64,000 nt of DNA from Phytomonospora sp040655735 (GTDB lineage Bacteria; Actinomycetota; Actinomycetes; Mycobacteriales; Micromonosporaceae), in the NCBI RefSeq assembly GCF_040655735.1, contig NZ_JBFAKK010000015.1, positions 149,450-213,449 on the forward strand, written 5' to 3'. Each line of letters begins with the position of its first letter. The first letter of the stretch is position 1. A program made the translations under genes and the position numbers. This document shows positions 14,282-23,142 of the stretch, piece after piece. The notes beneath the pieces are model-generated. The model did not search any database, was not told the DNA's origin, and saw only the letters and a list, made by a program, of their open reading frames with translations.

Positions 14282-14608
14282 ATGACGAAGCCCCGCACCA
14301 CCCGCAACCGCCGCCCCCGCGCTCGCCGGATCCGCCTGCTGTCCGAGGTGTCGCTACTGCAAGCCGAGGGCACCCCGACGCCCGGCGTGGTCATCGGCGA
14401 GGAGCACCGGCCCGGAGTCGGCCGCGTCTGGCACGTCGCCGTCATGAAGGGCCGCAAGCTCGTCAGCGTCGCCAGCGCCGACGGCCCCGAGCACATCGGA
14501 CCCCGCGAGCCCGAGGCGGAACCGACCCACGCCAGCGTGTGGACGAAGCTCATGGACCGGATCACCGAACACGGTGCCCCCGCGATGAAGATCGGCGCAC
14601 CCGTCTAG
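14282..14608 (+). CDS. Small basic protein
   Basis: 108 residues from ATG 14282 with CGAGAGG eight bases upstream. The N-terminus is strongly basic (TTRNRRPRARRIR), suggesting nucleic-acid contact, followed by a compact beta-rich region (GVVIGEEHRPGVGRVWHVAVM). Last gene of the hairpin-led unit and followed by a terminator. No family recognised. Confidence 0.6.
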   Translation: MTKPRTTRNRRPRARRIRLLSEVSLLQAEGTPTPGVVIGEEHRPGVGRVWHVAVMKGRKLVSVASADGPEHIGPREPEAEPTHASVWTKLMDRITEHGAPAMKIGAPV

Positions 14609-14627
14609 ACCCGCCAGCCCGAGAAGC

Positions 14628-14661
14628 CCTCAGGACCGCCCCACCACGGGGCGGCCTGAGG
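14628..14661 (+). terminator. Terminator hairpin
   Basis: CCTCAGG-A-CCGCCCC (14628-14642) pairs with GGGGCGG-CCTGAGG (14648-14661), one bulged base, 5-base loop. Confidence 0.8.
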
Positions 14662-14755
14662 CATGCGCGAACGAGCGCAGCAAGATGTGCATTCGTTTAC
14701 ACCCGGCCACCACCCGCCCCCCACGATCCCGCCAGCGAACCCGCAGGTCATCGCA

Positions 14756-14775
14756 GGGCGCTACGGGGCGCTACG
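14756..14775. promoter_or_regulatory. CGTAGCGCC tandem operator, site 2
   Basis: Two GGGCGCTACG units with an 11-bp period (the second starts at 14766), inverted relative to site 1, followed by CACCACGGG, the complement of the CCGTGGT flank of the other sites. Lies 47 bp before the start of the mobilisation operon. Confidence 0.65.
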
Positions 14776-14821
14776 CCTCGCACCACGGGTGTGCCACGCC
14801 CAGGCGGCCACGGTTGGCCCC

Positions 14822-15193
14822 ATGACCGCCACAACGACCCTCCCGCCGGCCCTCGACGGCCGCTACCGGGCCCGCACCGGCGACCCGCGCAGCACCGTCG
14901 TGGCCTTCCGCATCACCCCCGGCCAAGCCCCCCACGTCACCGCCGCAGCGGCCCGCCGTGGCCTGACCGTCTCAGGGTTCGCCGCCGAGACCGTCCTTGA
15001 GGCGGCCACCGGAATCACCAGCGCCGAACTCGCCGACGGCGATCGCGCCGTCCTCGACCGCGTCCTGCGCCGCCTGGTCGCCGCGCGCGCCGCGATCACC
15101 TACACCGCCCCGCGAGACCCGCTGCCCGGCGGCGGCGAAGCCGTGGCGATGATCGACGCCGCGTGCGCCGAGATTCGGGCCTGGACGCGATGA
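14822..15193 (+). CDS. MobC-like mobilisation accessory protein
   Basis: 123 residues from ATG 14822; the longer frame from 14663 would cross the operator. The central VVAFRITPGQAPHVTAAAARRGLTV...FAAETVLEAA pattern is that of ribbon-helix-helix proteins of the MobC/plasmid mobilisation relaxosome class: a beta strand, a helix and a second helix. Such proteins bind oriT next to the relaxase. The relaxase start overlaps its stop by 4 bp, which supports the assignment. oriT itself was not located. Confidence 0.75.
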   Translation: MTATTTLPPALDGRYRARTGDPRSTVVAFRITPGQAPHVTAAAARRGLTVSGFAAETVLEAATGITSAELADGDRAVLDRVLRRLVAARAAITYTAPRDPLPGGGEAVAMIDAACAEIRAWTR

Positions 15194-16842
15194 TCGGCCG
15201 CATCCACCCCCGCGGCTCCGACGTCCGAGGCGCCCTGGCCTACCTCTTCGGGCCCGGCCGCGAAGACGAGCACACCGACCCGCGCCTGGTGGCCACCTGG
15301 GACCAGCTCACCCCCCTGGCCGACCAGCAGCCGCACATCACCGCCAGCGGCCAGCCCGACCTCACCGGACTCACTGCGCTCCTGGAGGCCAGCGTCCCCT
15401 CACGCGCCGCGGCCGGCCACGTCTGGCACGCCTCGGTCCGCACCCACCCCGCCGACCGGCCCCTGTCCGACACCGAATGGGGCCATGCCGCCCGCGACAT
15501 CGTCGCCCACCTCGGCATCGACCCCCACGACAACGCCCCCGGCGGGCGGTGGATCGCCGTACGCCACGTCGACGCCACCGACCCCGCCGGCGGTGACCAC
15601 ATCCACATCCTGGCGACCCTGGCCGCCGCCGACGGGACAACGGTGCGCACCGCGCACGAGAAACGCCGCCTGCGAGAGGCCGCCCGCCAGCTCGAAGACC
15701 GCCATGGACTACGCGCCACCGCCCCCGCCCACACCGCCGGACACGCATACGAGACCGCCGCCGAACAGCGCAAGGCCGCCCGCACCGGTCAGACCGACAC
15801 CGCTCGCGAGTGGCTACGCCGCGCGGTCACCTTCGCCGCCGCGGCCGCCGACGGCCCCGACGCGTTCTTTGCCCGGCTCCACCGGCGCGGCATCCTCACC
15901 ACCACCCGCCGCGACGCCACCGGCGCCATTACCGGCTACACCGTCGCCGACCCCGCGCACACCACCGCCGCGGGGCTCCCGGTCCGCTACGCCGGCGGAT
16001 CCCTCGCCCGCGACCTGACCTGGCCTCGCCTCCTGCAACGCTGGTCGATCACCACCGGCACCGCACACCCCGGCCCCGACCTGACAACGCGCACCCGCGC
16101 CGCCGTGGCCGCCGCCACCACCGCTCTGCCGGGCCTGACTCCCGAAGAGGCCGCCGGCACCGCGCAGGCCGCCTGCGATCTGCTCACCGTCGTCACCCAG
16201 CTCGCCGAGCACACCGGCCCGGAGTGGAACCAGGCCGCCACCGCCGCCCACCGTGCCGCCCGCGAACCCGCCGGGCGCATCCACCACGCCTCCCACGCCG
16301 CCGTCCTGCGCGACCTCACCCGCCAGCTCGCCGCGACCACCGCCCCCATCAGCGGCGCCGGCCCCACCACGCGCGCACGCGAGCTGGCCGACCTCACCGC
16401 GATCCTGGCGGGCCTGGCCCGCCTGATCGAAGTCCTCGCCGACATCCGCGACCAGCAGCACCGCCCGCACCAAGCCCGCCCCGCCCGAGAGGCCGCCGCC
16501 GTCATCTCCGCGCGGACCACCACCGCCACCCCCGCAACACCGCCCGCAGGCGGCGACGGCGACCTGGGCGGCGTGCTCCAGCGCCTCCACACCGCCGGCT
16601 ACCTCACTGCCACCCAGCTGCAGAACCTGTCGGCCACCAACGAACACACCCGGCTCGGCCACGTGCTGGACGCCCTCGGTGGCGACGCCTTCACCCGCCT
16701 GGCCCGCGCCATCACCGCCGCGCCCCTCCCCAGTGACACCGACCTCGCCACCGCGCTCGCCTGGCGCCTGGCCCACGCCGAACCCGACCTGGCGGCCATC
16801 GTGACCGACCCGGCCGCACCCACCACCCGACACACCAGGTAG
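15190..16842 (+). CDS. Relaxase / mobilisation nuclease (MOBP-like)
   Basis: 550 residues from ATG 15190, overlapping the accessory gene by ATGA. It shows the three-His metal site of relaxases: His126 in RHVDATDP and His137/His139 in GGDHIHILATLA. The N-terminal RGALAYLFGPG (about 13-23) supplies a Tyr in the position expected for the nicking residue, though I cannot prove which Tyr is used. About residues 140-210 are a Lys/Arg-rich helix and linker; the C-terminal 300 residues are Ala-rich helical. It would nick oriT and lead the strand through the T4SS encoded by the 18.9-29.6 kb operon. Confidence 0.87.
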   Translation: MIGRIHPRGSDVRGALAYLFGPGREDEHTDPRLVATWDQLTPLADQQPHITASGQPDLTGLTALLEASVPSRAAAGHVWHASVRTHPADRPLSDTEWGHAARDIVAHLGIDPHDNAPGGRWIAVRHVDATDPAGGDHIHILATLAAADGTTVRTAHEKRRLREAARQLEDRHGLRATAPAHTAGHAYETAAEQRKAARTGQTDTAREWLRRAVTFAAAAADGPDAFFARLHRRGILTTTRRDATGAITGYTVADPAHTTAAGLPVRYAGGSLARDLTWPRLLQRWSITTGTAHPGPDLTTRTRAAVAAATTALPGLTPEEAAGTAQAACDLLTVVTQLAEHTGPEWNQAATAAHRAAREPAGRIHHASHAAVLRDLTRQLAATTAPISGAGPTTRARELADLTAILAGLARLIEVLADIRDQQHRPHQARPAREAAAVISARTTTATPATPPAGGDGDLGGVLQRLHTAGYLTATQLQNLSATNEHTRLGHVLDALGGDAFTRLARAITAAPLPSDTDLATALAWRLAHAEPDLAAIVTDPAAPTTRHTR

Positions 16843-16847
16843 GAGAC

Positions 16848-17864
16848 ATGGACATCCCTCCCGAACATCCCGATCTGGCCAGTGACCTGGTCACCAAATC
16901 CGCCCAGGGCCTGGCCCTGCTGGCCACCACCTGGTCGGCGTGGCGCGTGCTGGACATGGCACGCCAGCGCGACCGCGACGAGGCCGCCGCCTCCCACGCG
17001 GCATGGAACCAGCACCTGGCCGAACACGAAGCCGCCGCCCAGCGCCGCATGCAGATGGACGCCGACCGTGATGCGACGATCCTGGACATGGCCCGCGACC
17101 CGGAATGGATCGCCGAAGCCGGCCTCGCCGACCTCGGTGCCGCCTGGCGCACCGGGCAGTTGCGCCGCGACGACCCCCTCTTCAACCAAGAACACGTCGA
17201 GGAGGCCATCGGCAACGTCGAAAACCGCCTGTGGGAGATGTACCCCCGAGCGCAGTGGACCTTCGAACGCCTCCGCGAACAGGGCGCCGACCCCACCGAG
17301 GCGATGCGCGCCGCTGTCGACGACATGGTCGCCGCCCGCCCCCACCCCGGCCGCGCCGCCCACCTGGCCATCACCGCCGCCGACTTCCAGACCGCCTACA
17401 ACGAACAGATCACCGGCCTAGCCGACCAGCTCGGCGAGCGCTACCTGCGCGAACTGGAGAACCTCGGCTACGACGGCGCCGGCGAAGTCGCCGCGACCTT
17501 GAGAGGCGGCCTGTCAGAAGCCCTGCGCTACCGCGCCGGCGACGACCGCAAAGACGCCGCCACGGCCGCCGCGATGCCCGACGACCCGGCCACGACCATC
17601 GACGAGCACCTCGTGACCGGCCGCAGTGACCACGGCGGCGACCACGGCCACGCCGCAGCACACGACGCCGCCGCCGCGACCGAAGAACACGAGCCCGCCA
17701 TCGACACCCCCGTCGAAGGCCGCCACCCGGCCGAGCTCGTCGGGATGTTCCGCGGCGACGGGTTCGCCACCGGCACATCCACACCCAAGGCCACCACCAC
17801 ACCACCGCCGGCGAAACCCTCAGCGGCCCCCGCCCCGGACAAGATCAACCGGAGGAAGCTGTGA
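16848..17864 (+). CDS. Relaxase-operon accessory protein
   Basis: 338 residues. A weakly hydrophobic helix at about 17-33 is followed by a long coiled-coil-like stretch (about 34-75: RQRDRDEAAASHAAWNQHLA), helical domains to about 235, and a Pro/Ala/His-rich disordered tail. ATG 16848 has AGGAG just upstream with short spacing. Its stop overlaps the next start by 4 bp. No family recognised; the location suggests a relaxosome or coupling function. Confidence 0.65.
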   Translation: MDIPPEHPDLASDLVTKSAQGLALLATTWSAWRVLDMARQRDRDEAAASHAAWNQHLAEHEAAAQRRMQMDADRDATILDMARDPEWIAEAGLADLGAAWRTGQLRRDDPLFNQEHVEEAIGNVENRLWEMYPRAQWTFERLREQGADPTEAMRAAVDDMVAARPHPGRAAHLAITAADFQTAYNEQITGLADQLGERYLRELENLGYDGAGEVAATLRGGLSEALRYRAGDDRKDAATAAAMPDDPATTIDEHLVTGRSDHGGDHGHAAAHDAAAATEEHEPAIDTPVEGRHPAELVGMFRGDGFATGTSTPKATTTPPPAKPSAAPAPDKINRRKL

Positions 17865-18343
17865 CCCAGCCGCCCCTTCCCATCGCCGGACTGCCCACAC
17901 CTCCACCCGCAGCCCCCGCCCCGCCGACCGTCCCCACATCTCCACCCGCAGCGACACCTGAGCCCGCGAAGGCGACGCTGCCGCGCCGCTACGCCGCCCT
18001 GGAGATCTGGGTGGCCGACTTCTTCGCCCCCATGTACCTCCACCGCATCATCGACAACCCCCACGCCTCCTGGTGCGCCGAGTGGTGGCGCCACGCCGAG
18101 GCCATCGACCGGCTCACCTACCTGTGGGACCTGTGGGAGCTCAACCGCCGCGGCGGCGACGAGGCCGTGTGGTGGCAATGGCTCTCCCACCACCTGACCA
18201 TCCTTACCAGCCGCGACAACGGTCCCTTCCGGGCCTGCCGGATCGGCGACGGCGACCGGGCGGCCGAACACACCGAGCCGCGCATCCCGCGCCTGGCCAT
18301 CGCCCCGCCCGGCTGGTGGCGGCCGACCAAGGCCAAGACCTGA
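17861..18343 (+). CDS. DUF4913 protein
   Basis: 160 residues from GTG 17861 (GTGA overlap). A Pro-rich leader of about 40 residues precedes a compact domain with the DUF4913 signature: WVADFFAPMYLHRI, then WCAEWWRHAEAIDRLTYLWDLWE, then WWQWLSHHLTILTSRDNGPFRAC. DUF4913 genes are common in actinobacterial plasmids and integrative elements beside transfer genes; their function is unknown. Last gene of the mobilisation operon. Confidence 0.85.
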   Translation: MTQPPLPIAGLPTPPPAAPAPPTVPTSPPAATPEPAKATLPRRYAALEIWVADFFAPMYLHRIIDNPHASWCAEWWRHAEAIDRLTYLWDLWELNRRGGDEAVWWQWLSHHLTILTSRDNGPFRACRIGDGDRAAEHTEPRIPRLAIAPPGWWRPTKAKT

Positions 18344-18353
18344 CGGCACCCCC

Positions 18354-18381
18354 CAACGCCCCCGCCACGGCGGGGGCGTTG
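18354..18381. terminator. Bidirectional terminator
   Basis: CAACGCCCCCG (18354-18364) pairs with CGGGGGCGTTG (18371-18381), between the DUF4913 stop and the convergent 18383 stop. Confidence 0.8.
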
Positions 18382-18382
18382 C

Positions 18383-18883
18383 CTACCTACGGCGCCGGAA
18401 ACGCTGCATGAGCGAGCTCTTCGGAGTCGGTGGCGCGATCTGCTCCGACCTCATTTGGTCCTGAACGGCCACCGCCTCGCCCATGACCTGGTGCGCGGTC
18501 GTCTTCATCTGCTTTCGGGTACCGAAGATCATGAAGTGCATCTCGTGGTAGCTGAGCTGGCACTTCTCCACAAGAGCCCGCGTCTCGTCGCTGTAGAGAT
18601 GCTTCGACGGTGGGATGCGAACGAACGTCATCGGGCGGATCCGGTCCCACGGAAGGGCCTCCTCGGGGTCGTCCAGGTACTCCGTACGGATGGCGTACCG
18701 CAGCTCCTCGCACCACTGGGACAGGGAATCGTAGGCGCGGGCGACGCCCGAGTACTCACGATCACGCCGGGCCTCCTCGTGCAGCGCCGACTTCTGTGCG
18801 AAACCCACCGCCAGCGCGGTGCCCCCACCGATGAGTGCACCAGCGAGGGCGGCTGCGGCCGGCAGCCAGAGGGCGACCTCCAT
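18383..18883 (-). CDS. Single-pass membrane protein
   Basis: 166 residues. One N-terminal membrane helix (about 4-29, LWLPAAAALAGALIGGG) is followed by a cytoplasmic helical domain with Trp/Tyr/Glu-rich segments and a basic tail (RFRRRR). No lipobox. ATG 18883 has no clear ribosome-binding site, but GGCGTAGCG occurs at 18885-18893, a single half of the transfer operator, so it may be read from a promoter in that region. Function unknown. Confidence 0.6.
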   Translation of the reverse strand: MEVALWLPAAAALAGALIGGGTALAVGFAQKSALHEEARRDREYSGVARAYDSLSQWCEELRYAIRTEYLDDPEEALPWDRIRPMTFVRIPPSKHLYSDETRALVEKCQLSYHEMHFMIFGTRKQMKTTAHQVMGEAVAVQDQMRSEQIAPPTPKSSLMQRFRRRR

Positions 18884-18946
18884 GGGCGTAGCGTAAGCCG
18901 ATCAAGCCCCTGACCACCTCGGACTCACGAAGCTCCACCAAAGCAC

Positions 18947-21190
18947 TCAACGGCGGCTGCCCCGCACGACCTCTACCCGGGCTTGTCCAGGTACTGCCGG
19001 CGGCGGGTTCGCTGAGACCAGCGTGGGAACCAGCGGGGTGACGGGGGCTCCCCGCCGCTGGAACGCCAGGTCCACCGCACGAGCGATCGCCGGAGTCGGA
19101 AACTCTCCAGGCGCGATCACCATCGCCGCCCCCCGATCCGGCGCGAACGGCACCGGCGGCGACGCCGCCGCCCCAGCCTCCCACGCCACCCGCCGTACCG
19201 CCGCGGCCGCATCCGGCCCCATCAGCGCCTCCCGCAACCGATCGACGGGTACCCGCCGCAGTGAGGAATCGCCGATCAGCACCCGCGTCGGTACCGGATC
19301 CAGCACCACCCGCCGCGCCTCACCCGACCGCAGCCCGCCGTCGACTGCCGGCAGTACCTCCAGGCGCGCCAACCGCTCCCTGGGAACGAAACCCGGCGAC
19401 GTCCCGTCGAGCAGAAGACCCACTGCCGTGCCCGCCGGAAACCGCGACGACCGGTTGACCCCGTCAGCCAGACCGTCCAGCCAGTCCACGTCACCATCAC
19501 GGGCCGATAGAGCCGCCAGCATCCCCGCCCCGGTGAAGGCCGCCTCCATCCGGCAGGCACCCGACAGCGACTCCTGATAGGTCACCACCGTCAGATGCAC
19601 ATCCGGCAGGACCGCGCGCGTGTTCATCGGGTCGTAGCACCATTTCCCCAGCAGCGCCTGGTGCGCCTCGGCGAGCGCGGCGTGCGGACCGGCCGCGGCG
19701 GCCACGACTTCGGCGACGCGTCCGACGAAGGCGGCGGTCTTCGCGGCTTCGACGCTGTCGTCAGCCGGTTCGGCCACCACCCACACCCGGCGCGCGGTGT
19801 CGGCATCGAACCGGGACCCGGCGTACACCCGTGACCACTCACCCTGTGGATGGACCGCGGCGACACCGTCCCCGCGGCGGCTGAAGATGTGCCCGTCAGG
19901 GACAGCGGCGTCCAGGAACTCGTCCCGGGCGGCGCCCCGCAACTCGCTGACCCAGCGCGTCCCGTCATCGGCGAGCACATCGCCCGCCACGGTGTCGTCG
20001 ACGGGTGCGTGCTCGTCGACGAGATCGTCGTCTCCGGCGTCAGGGCCGAAGTCCTCATCGCGATCCGGCTCGGGAGGTTCGCTGCTCCAAGCCCGGTGGT
20101 CCTCCTCGGGGAACACCGCCTCCTTGACCCGCATCGCGTCGACTCCCAGCCGTGCGGCGGTCTCCAGCATTCCCATGGTCCCGTCGGCGGGATCACGATC
20201 GGTCACCCGCTGCAGCAGCGGCACCATCGCCGGCAGGGCGGTGAAGTCCAGGTGCTCGGGACGCAGCGCCTTCACACGCAGAGCCTCCAGACGCCGGATC
20301 ACCAGGTGATGCCCCAGCCCGACCCGCGCCTCCTGCAGCGCGGACAGCGCCTGCTGGCGCTGGCTGGGAGGAAACGACGCCGTCAGCTCCGCCGGATCGA
20401 GGCCCGGCGGCAACACCACCGCCTCGCACTTGCCGCGCCAGTCGACGAGCAAGTCATAGGCGTTCTCAGCCGCCTTGTATCCCGCAGGGTCTGCGTCGAA
20501 GGCCGCCACGATTGGTAGATCGCCGAGGTGTGCTGTGGCCTCCGCGGCCAGCGCGACTTGCCCCGGAGTCAGCGCCGTACCGCCCGGTGCGACGACGAGG
20601 AACCTCGGCAGCCCGGGCCCGGTGGGGATTCCGGCGACGGAGGCGACATCGGCCGGTCCCTCCACCACCAGCACCGCATCGAACCGCGGCGGGTCGAGGG
20701 CCTCGTAGGGACCGGTGAGGCCCTCATGGAGCCCGTACAGCAGGTTTCCTTTGCTGAAGACGGTGTTCTCGCTGGTGTTCAGCCACTTAGGTGGCTTGTA
20801 GACCCCGTCGACAGGGGCCTGCGGGTCGACACGGCCGAGGAAACCGACCACCCCACGCTCGTCTCGGATGGGGAACACGACGCGCTCGCGGAACACGTCG
20901 AAGATGCGCCCCCTGTTGTTCATCTTGACCAGGCCGGCCTCAATCAGTTCGGGGTCACTGAACCCCAGCTCCCGCAGAGCCCGATAGAGGTGTTGCCAGC
21001 CGTCGTTGCCGCCCATGGGGGCGTACCCGATTTGATAGGCGAGCTGGCCGGCCACGGGGTCGATTCCCCTGCTCTCTAGGTAGGACAGCCCGAGGTCGTT
21101 GTGTCCGGCCACGGTGGTGCCCAGTTGCGCGCAGTAGAAGTCGGCGGCGACTTGGTTGGCCTCATACAGCCGCTCCGTCGGCACGGTCAC
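18947..21190 (-). CDS. DnaG-like primase (plasmid/ICE type)
   Basis: 747 residues. About 1-160 match the DnaG catalytic-core N-terminal subdomain (YLESRGIDP, GRIFDVFRERVVFPIRDERGVVGFLGR). A TOPRIM fold follows with Glu178 in VVEGPADV and the acidic pair of FDADPAGYKAA at 231-241. The N-terminal CHC2 zinc finger is absent, as in many plasmid-borne primases. The C-terminal 350 residues are acidic and unassigned. GTG start overlaps the coupling-protein stop, so it is the last gene of the transfer operon; it probably primes the complementary strand of transferred DNA in the recipient. Confidence 0.85.
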   Translation of the reverse strand: MTVPTERLYEANQVAADFYCAQLGTTVAGHNDLGLSYLESRGIDPVAGQLAYQIGYAPMGGNDGWQHLYRALRELGFSDPELIEAGLVKMNNRGRIFDVFRERVVFPIRDERGVVGFLGRVDPQAPVDGVYKPPKWLNTSENTVFSKGNLLYGLHEGLTGPYEALDPPRFDAVLVVEGPADVASVAGIPTGPGLPRFLVVAPGGTALTPGQVALAAEATAHLGDLPIVAAFDADPAGYKAAENAYDLLVDWRGKCEAVVLPPGLDPAELTASFPPSQRQQALSALQEARVGLGHHLVIRRLEALRVKALRPEHLDFTALPAMVPLLQRVTDRDPADGTMGMLETAARLGVDAMRVKEAVFPEEDHRAWSSEPPEPDRDEDFGPDAGDDDLVDEHAPVDDTVAGDVLADDGTRWVSELRGAARDEFLDAAVPDGHIFSRRGDGVAAVHPQGEWSRVYAGSRFDADTARRVWVVAEPADDSVEAAKTAAFVGRVAEVVAAAAGPHAALAEAHQALLGKWCYDPMNTRAVLPDVHLTVVTYQESLSGACRMEAAFTGAGMLAALSARDGDVDWLDGLADGVNRSSRFPAGTAVGLLLDGTSPGFVPRERLARLEVLPAVDGGLRSGEARRVVLDPVPTRVLIGDSSLRRVPVDRLREALMGPDAAAAVRRVAWEAGAAASPPVPFAPDRGAAMVIAPGEFPTPAIARAVDLAFQRRGAPVTPLVPTLVSANPPPAVPGQARVEVVRGSRR

Positions 21191-23142
21191 GGCGCTCTCC
21201 GGTCCACGAACCGCGGCACCACCGGTTTCGGCGTCGCCGGTGTCTCAACCGGCATGAGCGCGGCGCCCTTCGCCTTCGCGGCCGCCTCCTTACGGCGCTT
21301 GCGGTCGGCCAGGAACGGCGCCTCGGCGAACAGAGCGTCCAGGGACGCCTTGTCGGCGATGGCATCGATGGCCTCCAGGACGTCCTCGGTGAGTTGCTCG
21401 GCGTCGGGGCCCTTGAACCACGGCCGCATCGACACCATCGTCGGACGCGTTCCTGAGGCGAACACGACTGCGGTCTGCTTGGCCATGGCACGGATGTCTT
21501 CGGTAGCCAGGATCCGCTGCCTGCGAAGGCTCACTGACACGCTGCGGTAGCCCTGCGCGTCACGGGAGATCGACTCCACAGGTACATCATGGTCACCGAT
21601 CAACGTGGAGACGTCCCCGGCGAACTTGGTGTCGTCGGTGCCAGCGCCGACCAGTTTGACCGTCGCCGCCGCCCACATGGTGGCCATCCCCTGCTCACCC
21701 CACACCGGTGTGCCCTGGGCGATGTTCTGGAGGATGATCACCAACTGGATGAGCCTGCCACCGAAATGGCTCAGCCACGCGGGCAGCTCGATGAGTGGTG
21801 CCCCGTTGGCGGCCTCGTCGGCGATCACCACGAACGGGATCGGCATCCTCCCGCCGTTGGCCTCCGACACCCGCACAGCGGCACGCAAAGCCTGGTCAAG
21901 GAGCGCAGCGGCCAACGGGGCCGCACTGCCGGCACCGTCCTTGGCCAGGATGTACAGCGTGTCGGCTTGCTTGCTGGTAGCAGACAACGCCAAATGCGAA
22001 GGCAGCAGCCTGCGCAGCTTCGGGTCCTGCGACGACGGCGTGATCCAGACGAGCAGCTTCGGGTCCTGTAGACACCGCGCGGCCGTGGCTGCGGTTTGGT
22101 AGATCCCGTCACGAGTCTCCACCGCCCCGTTCTGGGCCTTCGTCAGGGCGCGAGCGGCCTCCGGGTACTTGTTGTCGCGCAGAAGCCGCACCGGGGCGGT
22201 GTCGCTGGAGTCGGCCAGCCACGCCTGCACATCGCGCATCGTGCCACCGTCCTTATACGCCGCGGCCAGAATCAGTCCGCACAACAGCTCCTCGGCGGCA
22301 TCCAGCCAGAAATCGCTGCCCCCTTTCCCACCAGCGCGCAAGCGGGTCGTGAAGTGCGTGGCCAGACGTGCTGCCTCCTCGAAGGACTCGACACCGGCCA
22401 GCAGATCGACCCAGAAGGTCTGCTCCTGATACAGCAGGCCTTGAGGATCAAAGGCCCACACCGCGCCTCGCTGGGCGCGTGCGGCATGGGTGGTGGCCCA
22501 GATGTCGGCGCGGTTGGAGGTGGCGATCACCGCACCGGGGGCGTCAAGGATGTGCGGGGATGCCAGCGCGACGGTCTTTCCCGACCGAGGACCCATGAAC
22601 GCCAGCACGCAGTCCTCCCAGGAAGACACCAGCAGAGGGCCTTTCCTTCCGCGCGGGAGCATCATGTCCCCCAGCGCCAGGCCCGTGTCGCGGTCGGTCA
22701 AGTCCCCGATGTCGATGTCATGAAGATCATCTCGAAGCCGCTTGGCGTTGGGTGCCTGCTTGGCAGCCGTCAACGCCTTGACCTCGTCCACGCTCGCCAG
22801 CGACACCAGCGGATCCCCTGGCTCGGTGCCAGAACCGCGCCACAACCGCACCCCGATCAAGATCCCGGAGGCCGGCGCGGCGATGAATAGGACCGACAGC
22901 ACTGCCACCAGCCACAGTGGCGTGCCGCCGAAGGCGAGCGCGAACTCACCCTGGACGACACGTACAGCGAAGGCCGCACCGAACTCCAACCCCGGCTCCG
23001 CGCCGGTGATCCAGGCAGCCACGCGTCCCGCGGACCAAGTCAGCCAACCGGCGCAGATCAACCCCCACGCCGCACCAATGAGGATGTAGGCCCCGGTGGG
23101 GCCGGAGAACCCACCGACGCGGGGACGCAGTGCGCCACTCAT
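21187..23142 (-). CDS. Type IV coupling protein (VirD4/TraG-like)
   Basis: 651 residues. Two N-terminal membrane helices (about 17-40 and 72-98) are followed by a cytoplasmic ATPase with Walker A GPRSGKT (184-190) and Walker B FVVIADEAA near 430, plus the downstream HFGGRLIQLVIILQN block typical of TraG/VirD4 proteins. It brings the relaxase-DNA complex to the secretion channel. ATG 23142 has GGGAGG upstream and overlaps the VirB4 stop by 4 bp. Confidence 0.92.
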   Translation of the reverse strand: MSGALRPRVGGFSGPTGAYILIGAAWGLICAGWLTWSAGRVAAWITGAEPGLEFGAAFAVRVVQGEFALAFGGTPLWLVAVLSVLFIAAPASGILIGVRLWRGSGTEPGDPLVSLASVDEVKALTAAKQAPNAKRLRDDLHDIDIGDLTDRDTGLALGDMMLPRGRKGPLLVSSWEDCVLAFMGPRSGKTVALASPHILDAPGAVIATSNRADIWATTHAARAQRGAVWAFDPQGLLYQEQTFWVDLLAGVESFEEAARLATHFTTRLRAGGKGGSDFWLDAAEELLCGLILAAAYKDGGTMRDVQAWLADSSDTAPVRLLRDNKYPEAARALTKAQNGAVETRDGIYQTAATAARCLQDPKLLVWITPSSQDPKLRRLLPSHLALSATSKQADTLYILAKDGAGSAAPLAAALLDQALRAAVRVSEANGGRMPIPFVVIADEAANGAPLIELPAWLSHFGGRLIQLVIILQNIAQGTPVWGEQGMATMWAAATVKLVGAGTDDTKFAGDVSTLIGDHDVPVESISRDAQGYRSVSVSLRRQRILATEDIRAMAKQTAVVFASGTRPTMVSMRPWFKGPDAEQLTEDVLEAIDAIADKASLDALFAEAPFLADRKRRKEAAAKAKGAALMPVETPATPKPVVPRFVDRRAP